Origin: Terriglobia bacterium
GTDB lineage: Bacteria; Acidobacteriota; Terriglobia; Bryobacterales; Bryobacteraceae
Assembly (NCBI GenBank): GCA_020073345.1
Contig: JAIQFI010000006.1
Span: 124,001-188,000, forward strand
DNA: 64,000 nt
Direction of reading: 5' to 3'
Within the stretch, counting starts at the first letter, position 1. Each line of letters starts with the position of its first letter. Of the stretch, positions 48,627 to 58,399 are shown piece after piece. Made by a program: the position numbers and the translations under genes. The notes beneath the pieces are model-generated. The model worked only from the letters and a program-made list of their open reading frames with translations. It was not told the DNA's origin and made no database searches.

Positions 48627-49658
48627 GTGCCCAGTCCGGCAGGAGAACCGCCGCAACCGGTCGCGCGGGCGCATCCCGCTCCGGTGCCCTTGGATGTGCA
48701 GGAGCCCGCCACTGGCGCAATTCAGGTTCCGGCAACTCCGGCGGATCGCGCGGCGGCTTTGTCGCTGTTGGAACGCGCTCGCCAAAACAGCGATATGCAC
48801 ATCGCGGGCACACCGCCCTTCCGGCTAGACGCGACTTTTCTCGCCAGCGGCGATGTAAGCTATGTCGGATCGGGAGCGCTTTCCGAGACGTGGCTTTCCG
48901 GGCAGCAATGGCGTTGGACTGCGAACTTGGCGGAGTATTCTCAGTCGCGGATCGGCCGCGGGCAGATCGGGTTCGACGAACAGCGTGTTCCCGCGGTGCC
49001 CATGCGCGTGCACATGTTGCGGGAGGCGATCTTTTGGCCTCTTCAGTTCGCCGCCAACCCCAGGCTCCGAATCGCGGCTACGCAATGGAACGGGAAGCCG
49101 GCTACCTGCGTGCTGCTAGGGGGAGAATTGGGATCGACGGTTCAGTCGCGGCTGTGGAACGAGCAGGAATATTGCATCGACAATACCTCGGGTCTATTGC
49201 AGGTGAAATCGCCCGCTCCCGGAACCTATCTGGTTTACGAATACGGCAAGAACCTAGACTTTCACGGCCGTTTTATCCCGCACCGGATTACGGGGTTTGT
49301 CGGCGGCATTCCCGTACTCGATGCACAGGTTACGATCGCAGACGCGGGTTCCGTAGATGAGAAAACGCTAACGCCGACCGCTGAGATGCTGGCCGCCGGG
49401 CCGGGCATCACTCTGGCGGCGGGACAGAAGTTTCTCATCAACGCTCCGGACAGCTTCGCATCTGATGTGATTCAAACCGTAATCGTGCATGCGGAGCTGG
49501 CGCCCGCGGGCAACGTGCTGGAAGAAGAAGTTTCGACCTCCGCGGATCCGCGGCTGAGCCAGACCGCGTTGGATCTTGTAAGGCAACACGGGTTCCCGCC
49601 GGCGTTAACGCAGCGCGAAGTCTACGTCAGTGTCGGTTTCGTTCCCGTCGCCCAGTAA
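48627..49658 (+). CDS. Hypothetical protein in the same frame as BlaR1; possibly its detached C-terminal domain
   Basis: Starts at GTG 48627, 4 codons after the BlaR1 TGA in the identical frame; ends ...RLSQTALDLVRQHGFPPALTQREVYVSVGFVPVAQ. Confidence 0.7.
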   Translation: MPSPAGEPPQPVARAHPAPVPLDVQEPATGAIQVPATPADRAAALSLLERARQNSDMHIAGTPPFRLDATFLASGDVSYVGSGALSETWLSGQQWRWTANLAEYSQSRIGRGQIGFDEQRVPAVPMRVHMLREAIFWPLQFAANPRLRIAATQWNGKPATCVLLGGELGSTVQSRLWNEQEYCIDNTSGLLQVKSPAPGTYLVYEYGKNLDFHGRFIPHRITGFVGGIPVLDAQVTIADAGSVDEKTLTPTAEMLAAGPGITLAAGQKFLINAPDSFASDVIQTVIVHAELAPAGNVLEEEVSTSADPRLSQTALDLVRQHGFPPALTQREVYVSVGFVPVAQ

Positions 49659-49670
49659 AGGAGCATCCTT

Positions 49671-51362
49671 GTGCGAAACGCATCCCTAATGATTCTGTCG
49701 GTACTGACATTGTTGACTCATGTGTCCGCCCAGGAACTGCCCGACGCCAAAACGCTGCTCGATTTTGAAAGTAAAGCGCTCCAGAGCTATGTCAGCTATC
49801 AATACACCGAAGAGACCACCACGCAAGTGACGGTGATGGGGAACAGCGTGAATGTCCCCATGGCGATGCAGGTGCAGGCGGTCAATCCGAACAAGTCGCG
49901 CATGGAGATCAAGACCGGCAACCTGGTCAGCTCGATCATGATCTCGGACGGCGACAACGCCTGGATGTACAGTCCGATGCTCAAACAGTACTCGAAGCTT
50001 TCGGGAGGCGACACGGCCATGGAAACCATGGGATCGACGATGGTGATGGATGCGGCCCAGATGGCCGCCAACGCACACACGATCCGGTCCGAGTCTGTGG
50101 AAGTAGACGGAAGTCCGCACGACTGCTGGGTGGTCGAAAGCCGCATCGACAAGCAGTCCATGGGCGGGATGGAGATCCAGGACGCAGTCTATACCACGTG
50201 GATCGACAAGCAACTCGGCATCACGCTGCAACGGACCATGACCGGGAAAATGCAGGGCGGGCCGATGCCGGGGCCGACGGAGATGCGGACCAAGTCGATT
50301 AAACGGTCGCTCAAATTCAACGAGCCGTTGCCGTATTCGTTATTTACTTTCGTTCCGCCTCCCGATGCTAAGGAGACAGATTTGTTGTCGGGCGCGGGTG
50401 GCGTGGGTGCCGGGTTCGGGGCGACGCGCGGCGCCATCGCTGCACCGAAGCCGCCGCAAACGTTGCAGCGGCCACCGGTGGCGCAGCCGAAGGCGCCACA
50501 AGCCGGCGAGCCTCAGGCCTTCGTGCCGTTTCTGAGTCCGGTCCAACGCGACGAAGCCGAGTGGCCCGAATCGGCTCGCGCGCAAGGAATCCAAGGGATG
50601 GTTGAGGTGCTGGTCACGGTAGACCCTCGAGGTTCGGTCGCAAATGCGGAAGCGCTTACGGGTCCTTCGGTCCTGCGGAAGCCTGCGGTCGATGCCGTTA
50701 AGCTGTGGAAGTTCCGCCCGGTGCTTCGGGACGGCCGCGCCGTATTCGCCTATACCCAAGCGACCGTGGATTTCTTGGATCACTCAAAGCCGGTGACGGC
50801 GGATTCCTTTGGCTTGAACGTCGGCGAGGAGATGGCGGCTCAGCAGCGGATTCAGGAGATCCAGAACAGGTGGCCGCGTTCGCCCGCGCAGGTACTCGCG
50901 GACCTGGAACAAGATTTGGGAGACAAAGAAGGCTGGGAGAGGGCCTGGACACTCCCGCGATTGGCCAAGGCAGCGGTCTCAGCGGGAGCTCTGGATAAAG
51001 CCAGCGTTTACGCCAGCGAACTCTTGTCGACAGTCGGCGCGGGTCACGGGGACGACGGTACGGCGATCCACGACGGGAACATGGTGCGCGGACTGGTCGC
51101 TTTGCGCAGCGGCAATGTGGAGCAGGCGGCGAAGGATCTGATAGAGGCGGGCAAGACGACGGGCGGCCCTCAGCTAAACTCGTTTGGACCAAATATGATT
51201 CTTGCGAGCGAGCTCCTCGAAAAAGGCCAGCGCGACGCGGTCCTGGAGTATCTCTCGCTGTGCAAGAAGTTCTGGACCATGGGCGCGTCCAAGCTCGATG
51301 CCTGGATCGACGTCATTCGGGCCGGCGGAAAGCCAGACTTCGGCGCGAACCTGTTGTACTGA
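49671..51362 (+). CDS. LolA-like N-terminal domain fused to TonB C-terminal-like domain
   Basis: Signal peptide; DAKTLLDFESKALQSYVSYQYTEETTTQ...MEIKTGNLVSSIMISDGDNAWMYSPMLKQY; TonB_C-like EWPESARAQGIQGMVEVLVTVDPRGSVANAEALTGPSVLRKPAVDAVKLWKFRPVLRDG. Confidence 0.75.
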   Translation: MRNASLMILSVLTLLTHVSAQELPDAKTLLDFESKALQSYVSYQYTEETTTQVTVMGNSVNVPMAMQVQAVNPNKSRMEIKTGNLVSSIMISDGDNAWMYSPMLKQYSKLSGGDTAMETMGSTMVMDAAQMAANAHTIRSESVEVDGSPHDCWVVESRIDKQSMGGMEIQDAVYTTWIDKQLGITLQRTMTGKMQGGPMPGPTEMRTKSIKRSLKFNEPLPYSLFTFVPPPDAKETDLLSGAGGVGAGFGATRGAIAAPKPPQTLQRPPVAQPKAPQAGEPQAFVPFLSPVQRDEAEWPESARAQGIQGMVEVLVTVDPRGSVANAEALTGPSVLRKPAVDAVKLWKFRPVLRDGRAVFAYTQATVDFLDHSKPVTADSFGLNVGEEMAAQQRIQEIQNRWPRSPAQVLADLEQDLGDKEGWERAWTLPRLAKAAVSAGALDKASVYASELLSTVGAGHGDDGTAIHDGNMVRGLVALRSGNVEQAAKDLIEAGKTTGGPQLNSFGPNMILASELLEKGQRDAVLEYLSLCKKFWTMGASKLDAWIDVIRAGGKPDFGANLLY

Positions 51363-51370
51363 ACCGCTCG

Positions 51371-51778
51371 CTACGGATCGGTGATGGCGCCGCCCATCAT
51401 CAGCGTGTCGCCGTTGGGGCGCTTGGCGTCCACCCACGTACCGCCCTTTTCGCCGGTTTTCAGGGGATGCAGCGTAACGCTAATCTTGTCACCGGGCTTC
51501 AAGGTCTTCCGGTCCCATCCCCGGCGAGCCAGATAATTGGGGCTCATTCCCTCGATCCCCCAGGTCTCCGTCACGCCCTTGTCATTCACCACGTCGATCC
51601 AAATCCAGGTATGCGGATTGGTCCAGTCGAATTTCTTAATCGTCCCGGTGACGGTCTTTAGCTCGGCCATATCGAAGGCCGAGTAGGAGTGGTGTGCCAC
51701 TGCCAGGCTGGTACCGCCCGCCATCAGACTCGCCCCGATGATGATTCTCCACGCCGCCTGTTTCATGTTGCGTTTCAT
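51371..51778 (-). CDS. DUF6152-like exported protein
   Basis: AVAHHSYSAFDMAELKTVTGTIKKFDWTNPHTWIWIDV. Confidence 0.8.
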   Translation of the reverse strand: MKRNMKQAAWRIIIGASLMAGGTSLAVAHHSYSAFDMAELKTVTGTIKKFDWTNPHTWIWIDVVNDKGVTETWGIEGMSPNYLARRGWDRKTLKPGDKISVTLHPLKTGEKGGTWVDAKRPNGDTLMMGGAITDP

Positions 51779-51788
51779 AAGGGTCTTT

Positions 51789-52661
51789 CTACCGCGCCGA
51801 TGCATTGGGGTTGGCCAGGTTGACTCCCGCCTTGCCCTTCTCATCCACGGAATTGCGGTTGTTCTCTTCGCAGATATACTCCGCGATGGTCCAGTTGCGA
51901 TGCCGAATCAAAGATCGTGCGCCCATCGAGTAGGGGGTGGTCAGAGCCTCGGGATCGACGATGGTGGTCTCGATGCTCATGGTGTCGGGCGCGGTTAGAT
52001 GGAAGCGCTCGACGATCTTCATTCTGTCGCTGTACGGGAAGGTAATCCCGCGCGGGACCTGCGCAAATCCCACTGTCTCGGCCACCAGCGTATCGCCCTC
52101 CCAGTGACCGACAGAAGTTCCATAAAAGGTTGGATCGGGATCCTCGGGCAGCGGGCGGCCATCGGTGTAGATATGACGGATCTGATTGTAGGCCTCGATC
52201 ACGATGGTGACCTGACCAGGCGTCAGCAGAAATTCCATCGGATACGGTTGGCCCATAATCCCGGGCATTCCCGGAGGCAGGCAGTTGGCGGTCAGGTTTT
52301 CTTCCGCGGGAGGGGTCGCGGGCTGTGTCTTCGCCTTGTCGGCATATGCCGGTGTGAGAGAAGGACCGCCCCCTCGGCCCGCGCCACGTCCACCTGCCCG
52401 TCCCGCGGCCGGCGCGGCTCCAGCTCCAGGAGCGGCTGGCGCTGCAGGCGGGGCTCCGCGTCCCGCTCGTCCAGCTCCGCCTCCGCCACCTAAGCCGATT
52501 TCCCAGACTCCGGTGAAATCCGGGAGCTTGGCGAGGGCTGTCCAATCTTCCGCCGTGGGAGCCTTGCGCGCGACCTTCTGGCCGACCGCGACGGTTCCCA
52601 TCGCCACGGCAGCGGCGAGGAACGCAAAGCCAATCCGGCGTGGGCTCTTCATATAGTTCAA
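51789..52661 (-). CDS. Exported hypothetical protein with Gly/Ala/Pro/Arg-rich segment (DUF6152 neighbour)
   Basis: Signal peptide; GGGGGAGRAGRGAPPAAPAAPGAGAAPAAGRAGGRGAGRGGG; YNQIRHIYTDGRPLPEDPDPTFYGTSVGHWEGDTLVAETVGF. Confidence 0.75.
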   Translation of the reverse strand: MNYMKSPRRIGFAFLAAAVAMGTVAVGQKVARKAPTAEDWTALAKLPDFTGVWEIGLGGGGGAGRAGRGAPPAAPAAPGAGAAPAAGRAGGRGAGRGGGPSLTPAYADKAKTQPATPPAEENLTANCLPPGMPGIMGQPYPMEFLLTPGQVTIVIEAYNQIRHIYTDGRPLPEDPDPTFYGTSVGHWEGDTLVAETVGFAQVPRGITFPYSDRMKIVERFHLTAPDTMSIETTIVDPEALTTPYSMGARSLIRHRNWTIAEYICEENNRNSVDEKGKAGVNLANPNASAR

Positions 52662-52736
52662 ATCAATCCTGGATCTTCACAAATTCTAACCAAATCCCGG
52701 CTCCGCCGCCACCCATTAGAATGAGAGTAAGCCCTT

Positions 52737-53630
52737 ATGCACCGTTTTCTGCTCCACAACGACGAGATTCGCGACACCGGAGCGCAGGATCTCTCGGCGG
52801 GGCAGGTCGGATTGCTCAACGGCTGGGGAGTCTTCTCGACCATCCGCGTCTATGACGGCGTGATGTTCGCCTGGGAGCGCCACTGGGCCCGGATGCATGC
52901 CGACGCCTCCCGCATGCGGGTTCCGTTTCCGCCGGAACGAGATTGGCTGGCGCAGCGATTGCACCGCCTGATCGAGGCTAATCAAGCCTGGAACGCCACG
53001 TTGCGCGTAGCGGTGATCCGTAACCGCGGCGGCATGTTCGAAGGTCCCGGCCCGATGCGCGAGTTCGACGTAGTGGCCTTCACCGCCGACGTAAAGGCGT
53101 GGGGAGACAGCGTGAAGCTTGGCCTGATTCCAAACGCGCGGCTCGCCGCCAGCGAGTTCGCCGGCACCAAGAATCTCTCCTGGTCGGAAAATCTCACCTG
53201 GTACGAGCGCGCGCATGAGCAAGGGCTGGATGAGGTCGTACTCCTGAATGAGCGCGGCGAGGTTTGCGAGTGCACCTCGGCCAACATTTTCACGGTCTTT
53301 CTCAATGCACAAGGCGGCGAGGTCTGGACTCCGCCGCTCGATTCAGGCTGCTTGCCCGGCGTCACCCGGGCGCTCCTGCTCGAGGAAATCCGCGTTCCGG
53401 GACTGCACATCGGCGAAAAGAGGCTTCTACCCGCCGATCTGGAGGCCGCCGACGAGATCTTCATCAGCTCTAGCACGCGCGAACTCCTGCCCGTGGTTTC
53501 GATTGAGGGATTGAAAGCCGGGCTGCGGGTCCGGCCGGGCGGCAAGGTTCGTGAGCAACTGCAGCGAGCGTTCACCGCATACGTAGAATCCTATGTCGCG
53601 GCACGAAAACGTGCCGGTATAATCGTCTAG
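52737..53630 (+). CDS. Class IV aminotransferase (IlvE/PabC-like)
   Basis: GLLNGWGVFSTIRVYDGVMFAWERHWARMHADA; GTKNLSWSENLTWYERAHEQGLDEVVLLNERGEVCECTSANIF; GCLPGVTRALLLEE. Confidence 0.93.
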   Translation: MHRFLLHNDEIRDTGAQDLSAGQVGLLNGWGVFSTIRVYDGVMFAWERHWARMHADASRMRVPFPPERDWLAQRLHRLIEANQAWNATLRVAVIRNRGGMFEGPGPMREFDVVAFTADVKAWGDSVKLGLIPNARLAASEFAGTKNLSWSENLTWYERAHEQGLDEVVLLNERGEVCECTSANIFTVFLNAQGGEVWTPPLDSGCLPGVTRALLLEEIRVPGLHIGEKRLLPADLEAADEIFISSSTRELLPVVSIEGLKAGLRVRPGGKVREQLQRAFTAYVESYVAARKRAGIIV

Positions 53631-53639
53631 GCTGCGTCC

Positions 53640-54083
53640 ATGCAATTAGCCTGTCCAAGCTGTGGGACACGAGAGGTGCGCCTCTCGCATCCCCAGGGGT
53701 TCGGCGAATACCTGAAGAGTCTAATAGGCGTTTCGCCGCTCCGCTGCCGCCGCTGTAATAACCGGTGGGAAACCAGTGTCTGGTCGGACGGATCCTGGAA
53801 ATACGCGCGCTGTCCCCGCTGCTACCGGCAGGAACTGACCAGTTGGGCGGCGCAGAAATATAATCCGAAGCGATGGACCCGGTTCCTGTTACGCCTCGGC
53901 GCCAGTCCCCTCCGCTGCCCGGCCTGCCGATGTAATTTTGCAACCTTCAGGCCGCAGAGGGGACTCTTCGCCTGGCGCCACCAGACTCGTGCCGAAGCGG
54001 GTCCTCGAATTCCAGATCCGCAGGCCGCCAGGCTGCTTGAACAAACCCCGCCCGGGGAGGAATCTGGGGAACAGACGCCATAA
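53640..54083 (+). CDS. Small protein with two duplicated zinc-ribbon-like CxxC pairs
   Basis: CPSCGTREVRL...PLRCRRCNNRW...ARCPRCYRQEL...PLRCPACRCNF. Confidence 0.7.
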   Translation: MQLACPSCGTREVRLSHPQGFGEYLKSLIGVSPLRCRRCNNRWETSVWSDGSWKYARCPRCYRQELTSWAAQKYNPKRWTRFLLRLGASPLRCPACRCNFATFRPQRGLFAWRHQTRAEAGPRIPDPQAARLLEQTPPGEESGEQTP

Positions 54084-54919
54084 CTGGCCGCGCGCGAAGC
54101 GGGCGGTAGGGCGGGCGGGATAAAAAAAGGTTCCAAGTGACCGTCCGGCAGCTTGCTCTCCGACGGGCATGCACCGTCAGAACGTGGCATCCGGAACTGG
54201 CGAGACGTGAGCCCTTTGCTCCCCGCCGCTGGTTTTAGCCAGCTGCGGATCAGTGCGCAGGTGCGCGTCTGCTTTCCGTTCCGGTAGAAGCCTGTTTCTC
54301 GATACGGCCTTTCGCTCTACAGCCCCGAGGACTGGCCTTGCGACCGATCCCCGTAATTGCGTCAACGCTCCCGGCCTACATCTTCGAAACGATCCTCAGA
54401 TCTGATCCTGGCCCGTTCGGTCCCGCACTCCCGTCCCCGCTCCGCCTTTTATAGCTTCGCGAGGCACGATCCGCATACGGAACCCGCTGCCCGATCCGAT
54501 CTCAGGACTCATGATTCGTCTTCAAACCTCGGCTCCCCTCCAGGATCTCTCGATCCCTCGGGATCAAAACCTCGACCTGACCTGCGAACCACAAAGCTTA
54601 CCCTTGCAGGTTGCCCGATCTTCCTTCGCTCCCCGCAGCGCGGCAACAATTTTATTCATCACTCGCGCCGCGGATCATCGTTCCAGATCCGCTACTTCCT
54701 GCCAGGCTCGCTGTCCTTCGAACCTCTTGGAACCACAGTCATCATGCTCCCGAAGCAGGTTTACCGTCAATAAGAAAATCGCGCTTTCCTCAGGAAATAA
54801 ATAGCCTGAAATGTGTGACTTAGACCGCACCAAGCGTGGATGTTGTGTGAATAAAGCAAGCAGGGCGAATTCTGTTTCCGAGGCCTGTCAGTCTGCGACT
54901 GCCGGCGGTCAACCGGGAC

Positions 54920-56077
54920 CTACCGGGCCTGTTGCGACCCAGAAAGCTTTCGACGCACCTCGGCGGCCTGAGCGTTCTCTCCGCGCGCGCTATACACGGT
55001 CGCGAGCGTATCGAGATATCCCGCGTTATTGGGTTGAAGCTTCACGGCTTTGAGGGCCCAGTCCAGAGCCTCGTTCAGGTTCGCCTTCCGCTCGGCGGCC
55101 AGATAGGCCAGGTTGTTCAGCGCGGCTGCATAGTTCGGATCGAGAGCTAAAGTCGCGCGGAACGCCTGTTCCGCAGCCGGGATGCGTTTCTTTTCCAGAT
55201 TGGCCAGACCGATCCGGAATTGCGCTTCCGCCAGCTTTGGATCGATCGCCAGCGCCGAACGGTAGTCGTTGATCGCGCTCTGATCGTCGCCGCGAAGCAT
55301 GTAGGCGTTCCCGCGGGAAACTAGGGCCGCAGTAAACTTCGGGCTGACCTGCAGAAGCTCACTCAGCGTTTTCAGGGCCGGATCCACCTGCTTGGTTTCC
55401 ACGTAAAGCAGGGCCAAGGAATACTTGTTCATATCGGTCGGGTTGAGTTGGATAGCGCGTTTGAACTCCACCTCGGCCTGCTTGAAATTCTGATCCGCGG
55501 TGTAAGCGGTGCCCAGTCCCCGGTGTAACTCGGATGCCGACGGCGCCACGGTGATCGCTCTCTGGAGTGTTTCGGCCGCCTCTTTCGGCCGGTTGGTGGC
55601 CAAATACAAGTCGCCCAACTCTTGCAGGGCATCGGGGGAGTTGGGTTCCGCGGACGCCGCTTTCTTCAAGGTAGCCTCAGCCCCGCTGAATTCACGCTGG
55701 CTGATCTGAAAACGCGCCCACGAGCGCAGGATCGCAGCGTTTCCGGGCTGTAGCTTGAGAGCGGTCTCGAGCCGCGTTCGCGCCAATGCCGGCTTCCCCT
55801 GACGCAAGGCCACATCCGCCAGCCCAACGTAAGCCAGCGCCTGCTTGGGATCCTTGGCCACGACCTCGTTCAGGAGCTGCTCGGCCTGGGCGGCGTCTCC
55901 GCGGGCCACGGCGGCCAAGCCCTGACGGAGGGTGACATCCAGCGGGTCCCGCTTATTGGGTGCCGGGCTAACCTGTTTAACCTCATCAGACCGCTTGGGG
56001 GTGACCTTCTTCACGGTATCGGCCCGCACCACGACCGCGGTTATCATCAACAAAACAGCCGTATTTCGGGTTTTCAT
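54920..56077 (-). CDS. TPR-repeat exported protein
   Basis: Repeated TPR pattern (A.AYVGLADVALRQGKPALARTRLETALKLQPGNA; ALNNLAYLAAERKANLNEALDWALKAVKLQPNNAGYLDTLATVY). Confidence 0.88.
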   Translation of the reverse strand: MKTRNTAVLLMITAVVVRADTVKKVTPKRSDEVKQVSPAPNKRDPLDVTLRQGLAAVARGDAAQAEQLLNEVVAKDPKQALAYVGLADVALRQGKPALARTRLETALKLQPGNAAILRSWARFQISQREFSGAEATLKKAASAEPNSPDALQELGDLYLATNRPKEAAETLQRAITVAPSASELHRGLGTAYTADQNFKQAEVEFKRAIQLNPTDMNKYSLALLYVETKQVDPALKTLSELLQVSPKFTAALVSRGNAYMLRGDDQSAINDYRSALAIDPKLAEAQFRIGLANLEKKRIPAAEQAFRATLALDPNYAAALNNLAYLAAERKANLNEALDWALKAVKLQPNNAGYLDTLATVYSARGENAQAAEVRRKLSGSQQAR

Positions 56078-56377
56078 CCGGTAGCCAACTCCTCTGCTCG
56101 AAGGTAAGTATACAGGACCGCGACCAGCCTTTGAAGCTACCGGTAGTCCTATTACCTGGATTGCTTGGACCGATCCGGAACCATTTGCGTTTCCAGGCCA
56201 TCAGAAGGCCACATTCCGCATTGTAATCAGTACTTTAAATCAAACAGACGAGACTCTGGACCCCTAACAGTTCCAAAAGTACCGAATCCCGCTCTAGGTA
56301 CTTGTTTTCAGCCCGGGCTGTGCCGTACAATGATTCGGCAGCTAGAATTAAGGCAAAGCACCTAACGGAGGAGGATT

Positions 56378-57352
56378 ATGAATTTTCGGCGTAACATTCT
56401 TGCACTTGCACTGGTCGCACTTTTTGCGGTGATTCCGGTGCACGCATCACTAACCACATTTCAGACTTTCACAGGCAACGTGGCCTATTCGTCCGACGGG
56501 TTTGGATCCTTATCCAATTCCGGCACTATTTCCGCTTCGGTGCCGGTCGGTTCCACGGTCATCGCCGCGTACCTGTACTCGGCGACTCAAAACAACGCGT
56601 CGTTTTCGGGTGTGGGCGGCACGCTTGGCGGTACGGCCGTGAGCTATACCACGCACGTCTTCAATGCGGCCGTGTGCTGCGCTTTGGGTATGAGCCGGGC
56701 GGATGTGACCTCGATTGTTAAGCCGGTCATTGATGGCGGAGTGGGCGGAGTGTACAACTTCAACATTACCGAAACCTCCTCTTCTCAGGATGGTGAGGCC
56801 TTGGTCGTGGTCTATTCGGACCCCTCCTTGAGCGCCGACCACACCGTCGCCATCCTCGATGGCTTCAGCGCGGCCGGTGGTGACTCGTTCACCGCCACCT
56901 TCTCTACGCCCCTGGATCCGACCGCCCCAGGCTTCGGCGCCGAGATGGCCCTCGGTATCGGCTTCAGTTGCTGCAATCAGGAATCCACGATAAAAGTCAA
57001 CGGCACTGTCATTACGAATAGCGCCGGCAACAACGATGATGGCCTAGATGTGGCGAACGGTTCGCTCATCACGATGGGCGGGTTCAACGATCCGTTCTCG
57101 CCGATGCTGCCCGCCTATGGTGACGATCACGAGCGTTACAATCTCGTCCCGCAGATCAATAAGGGCGACCTGTCCATCAAGGTCGACACTAACAATCCTT
57201 CCAACGACGACAACATCTTCGTGGCGGTGTTCGCCTCTACCGGAATCGCTTCCGTTACCACCGGGGTTCCGGAGCCTTCGACTCTCCTCATGCTCGGCTC
57301 CGGGGTGTTGCTCGCCCTGGGCTTCGCCCGCTTCCGGAAAAGTTCCGTGTAA
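56378..57352 (+). CDS. PEP-CTERM sorting-domain protein
   Basis: Signal peptide; C-terminal VPEPSTLLMLGSGVLLALGFARFRKSSV; strong RBS GGAGGAGG. Confidence 0.92.
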   Translation: MNFRRNILALALVALFAVIPVHASLTTFQTFTGNVAYSSDGFGSLSNSGTISASVPVGSTVIAAYLYSATQNNASFSGVGGTLGGTAVSYTTHVFNAAVCCALGMSRADVTSIVKPVIDGGVGGVYNFNITETSSSQDGEALVVVYSDPSLSADHTVAILDGFSAAGGDSFTATFSTPLDPTAPGFGAEMALGIGFSCCNQESTIKVNGTVITNSAGNNDDGLDVANGSLITMGGFNDPFSPMLPAYGDDHERYNLVPQINKGDLSIKVDTNNPSNDDNIFVAVFASTGIASVTTGVPEPSTLLMLGSGVLLALGFARFRKSSV

Positions 57353-57378
57353 CGGGTAGCCAGTCATCGTTTCACAAG

Positions 57379-57410
57379 CGCCGCCGGCTAGCCCGGCGGC
57401 GTTTTCTTTT
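57379..57410 (+). terminator. Rho-independent terminator after the PEP-CTERM gene
   Basis: CGCCGCCGG-CTAGC-CCGGCGGCG followed by TTTTCTTTT. Confidence 0.9.
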
Positions 57411-57459
57411 GTGGAGCGGGCCGGAGCCCGCAGCCGTCCCACCGGCGCTTCGATTGGAC

Positions 57460-58062
57460 CTAAGACCGGGAGCTTTTCGGGTGGCCGGCCGGACTCATGA
57501 CCAGATCCAGAACCTGTGCCGTATCCAGCGCCTTCAGATCACTTTGAGCCAGGGCCACCAGGCATCCGATTTGCTCGCCCACGGTCGTGAGCAGCTCCAT
57601 TTCCCCACCGGAGTGAAAATGCGGTTCGCGATGCTGCACATTGATGACGCCGGCAACACGGTCGCGCACGATCACCGGCGCGGATAGAAACGCCTCATAG
57701 GTGTCTTCCGGCAGGTTGGTGAAGAGCTTGAAACGGGGATCGCCATAGGCTTCCCGCGAGATCGACAGCAAGCGCCGCTCACGCGCGACCCAACCGGTGA
57801 GACCTTCACCAAAATGCAGGCGCACCTTGCCGATGGTTTCCGGGTGCGGATTGTTGGAAGCGCACAGCACCAGCTCCTGTTCCTCCAGCAGATACAGCAA
57901 ACAGGAGTCGCACTCCATGAATTCCACCACCAGGGAGACTACTTCCTGCAAAGCGGCGCCGAGATTCATTTGGCGGACCATGAACCGGCTGATCTTCTGC
58001 AACAGGCGGAGTTGTTGCTCGGTATTCTCGAGCCGCGATTCCAGGTCTTTCGCCCGTGACAC
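57460..58062 (-). CDS. GAF-domain protein
   Basis: LGAALQEVVSLVVEFMECDSCLLYLLEEQELVLCASNNPHPETIGKVRLHFGEGLTGWVARERRLLSI...VIVRDRVAGVINVQHREPH. Confidence 0.88.
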   Translation of the reverse strand: MSRAKDLESRLENTEQQLRLLQKISRFMVRQMNLGAALQEVVSLVVEFMECDSCLLYLLEEQELVLCASNNPHPETIGKVRLHFGEGLTGWVARERRLLSISREAYGDPRFKLFTNLPEDTYEAFLSAPVIVRDRVAGVINVQHREPHFHSGGEMELLTTVGEQIGCLVALAQSDLKALDTAQVLDLVMSPAGHPKSSRS

Positions 58063-58229
58063 AGTGCCCTTATTATGCCAGATCTTCTACAAACCTGACG
58101 CTAAAACTGTCCCGCATCACGGCCCTCCCTAAAGCGATTCGCCGCGCTTCTTCCACAACTTCGGAATGCGAGCCGGGTGGCGCCCCCGAAAAACATGGGA
58201 CATACGGGGCGAAGGAGGAAGCTTCTAAC

Positions 58230-58379
58230 GTGATTGACCCTGGAACTGTAGTTTGGCTGCCGGGCACGGGTTGGGACGAGAACGGGATGTGCGCCCTGAT
58301 ATGGGGTGGTGAGTTTTTCGCGTGCGGCGATGAGCCGTACGACGGGGGCATTCTCGTCCACTGTTGTTACTGGGGGTAA
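58230..58379 (+). CDS. Small Cys-rich peptide 1 (49 aa; C-x10-CGD-x10-CC)
   Basis: GTG 58230 after GAAGGAGG: (M)IDPGTVVWLPGTGWDENGMCALIWGGEFFACGDEPYDGGILVHCCYWG. Spacing to the peptide 2 cysteines supports coding. Confidence 0.6.
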   Translation: MIDPGTVVWLPGTGWDENGMCALIWGGEFFACGDEPYDGGILVHCCYWG

Positions 58380-58399
58380 GCAGTAACCCTGGTTGGATT

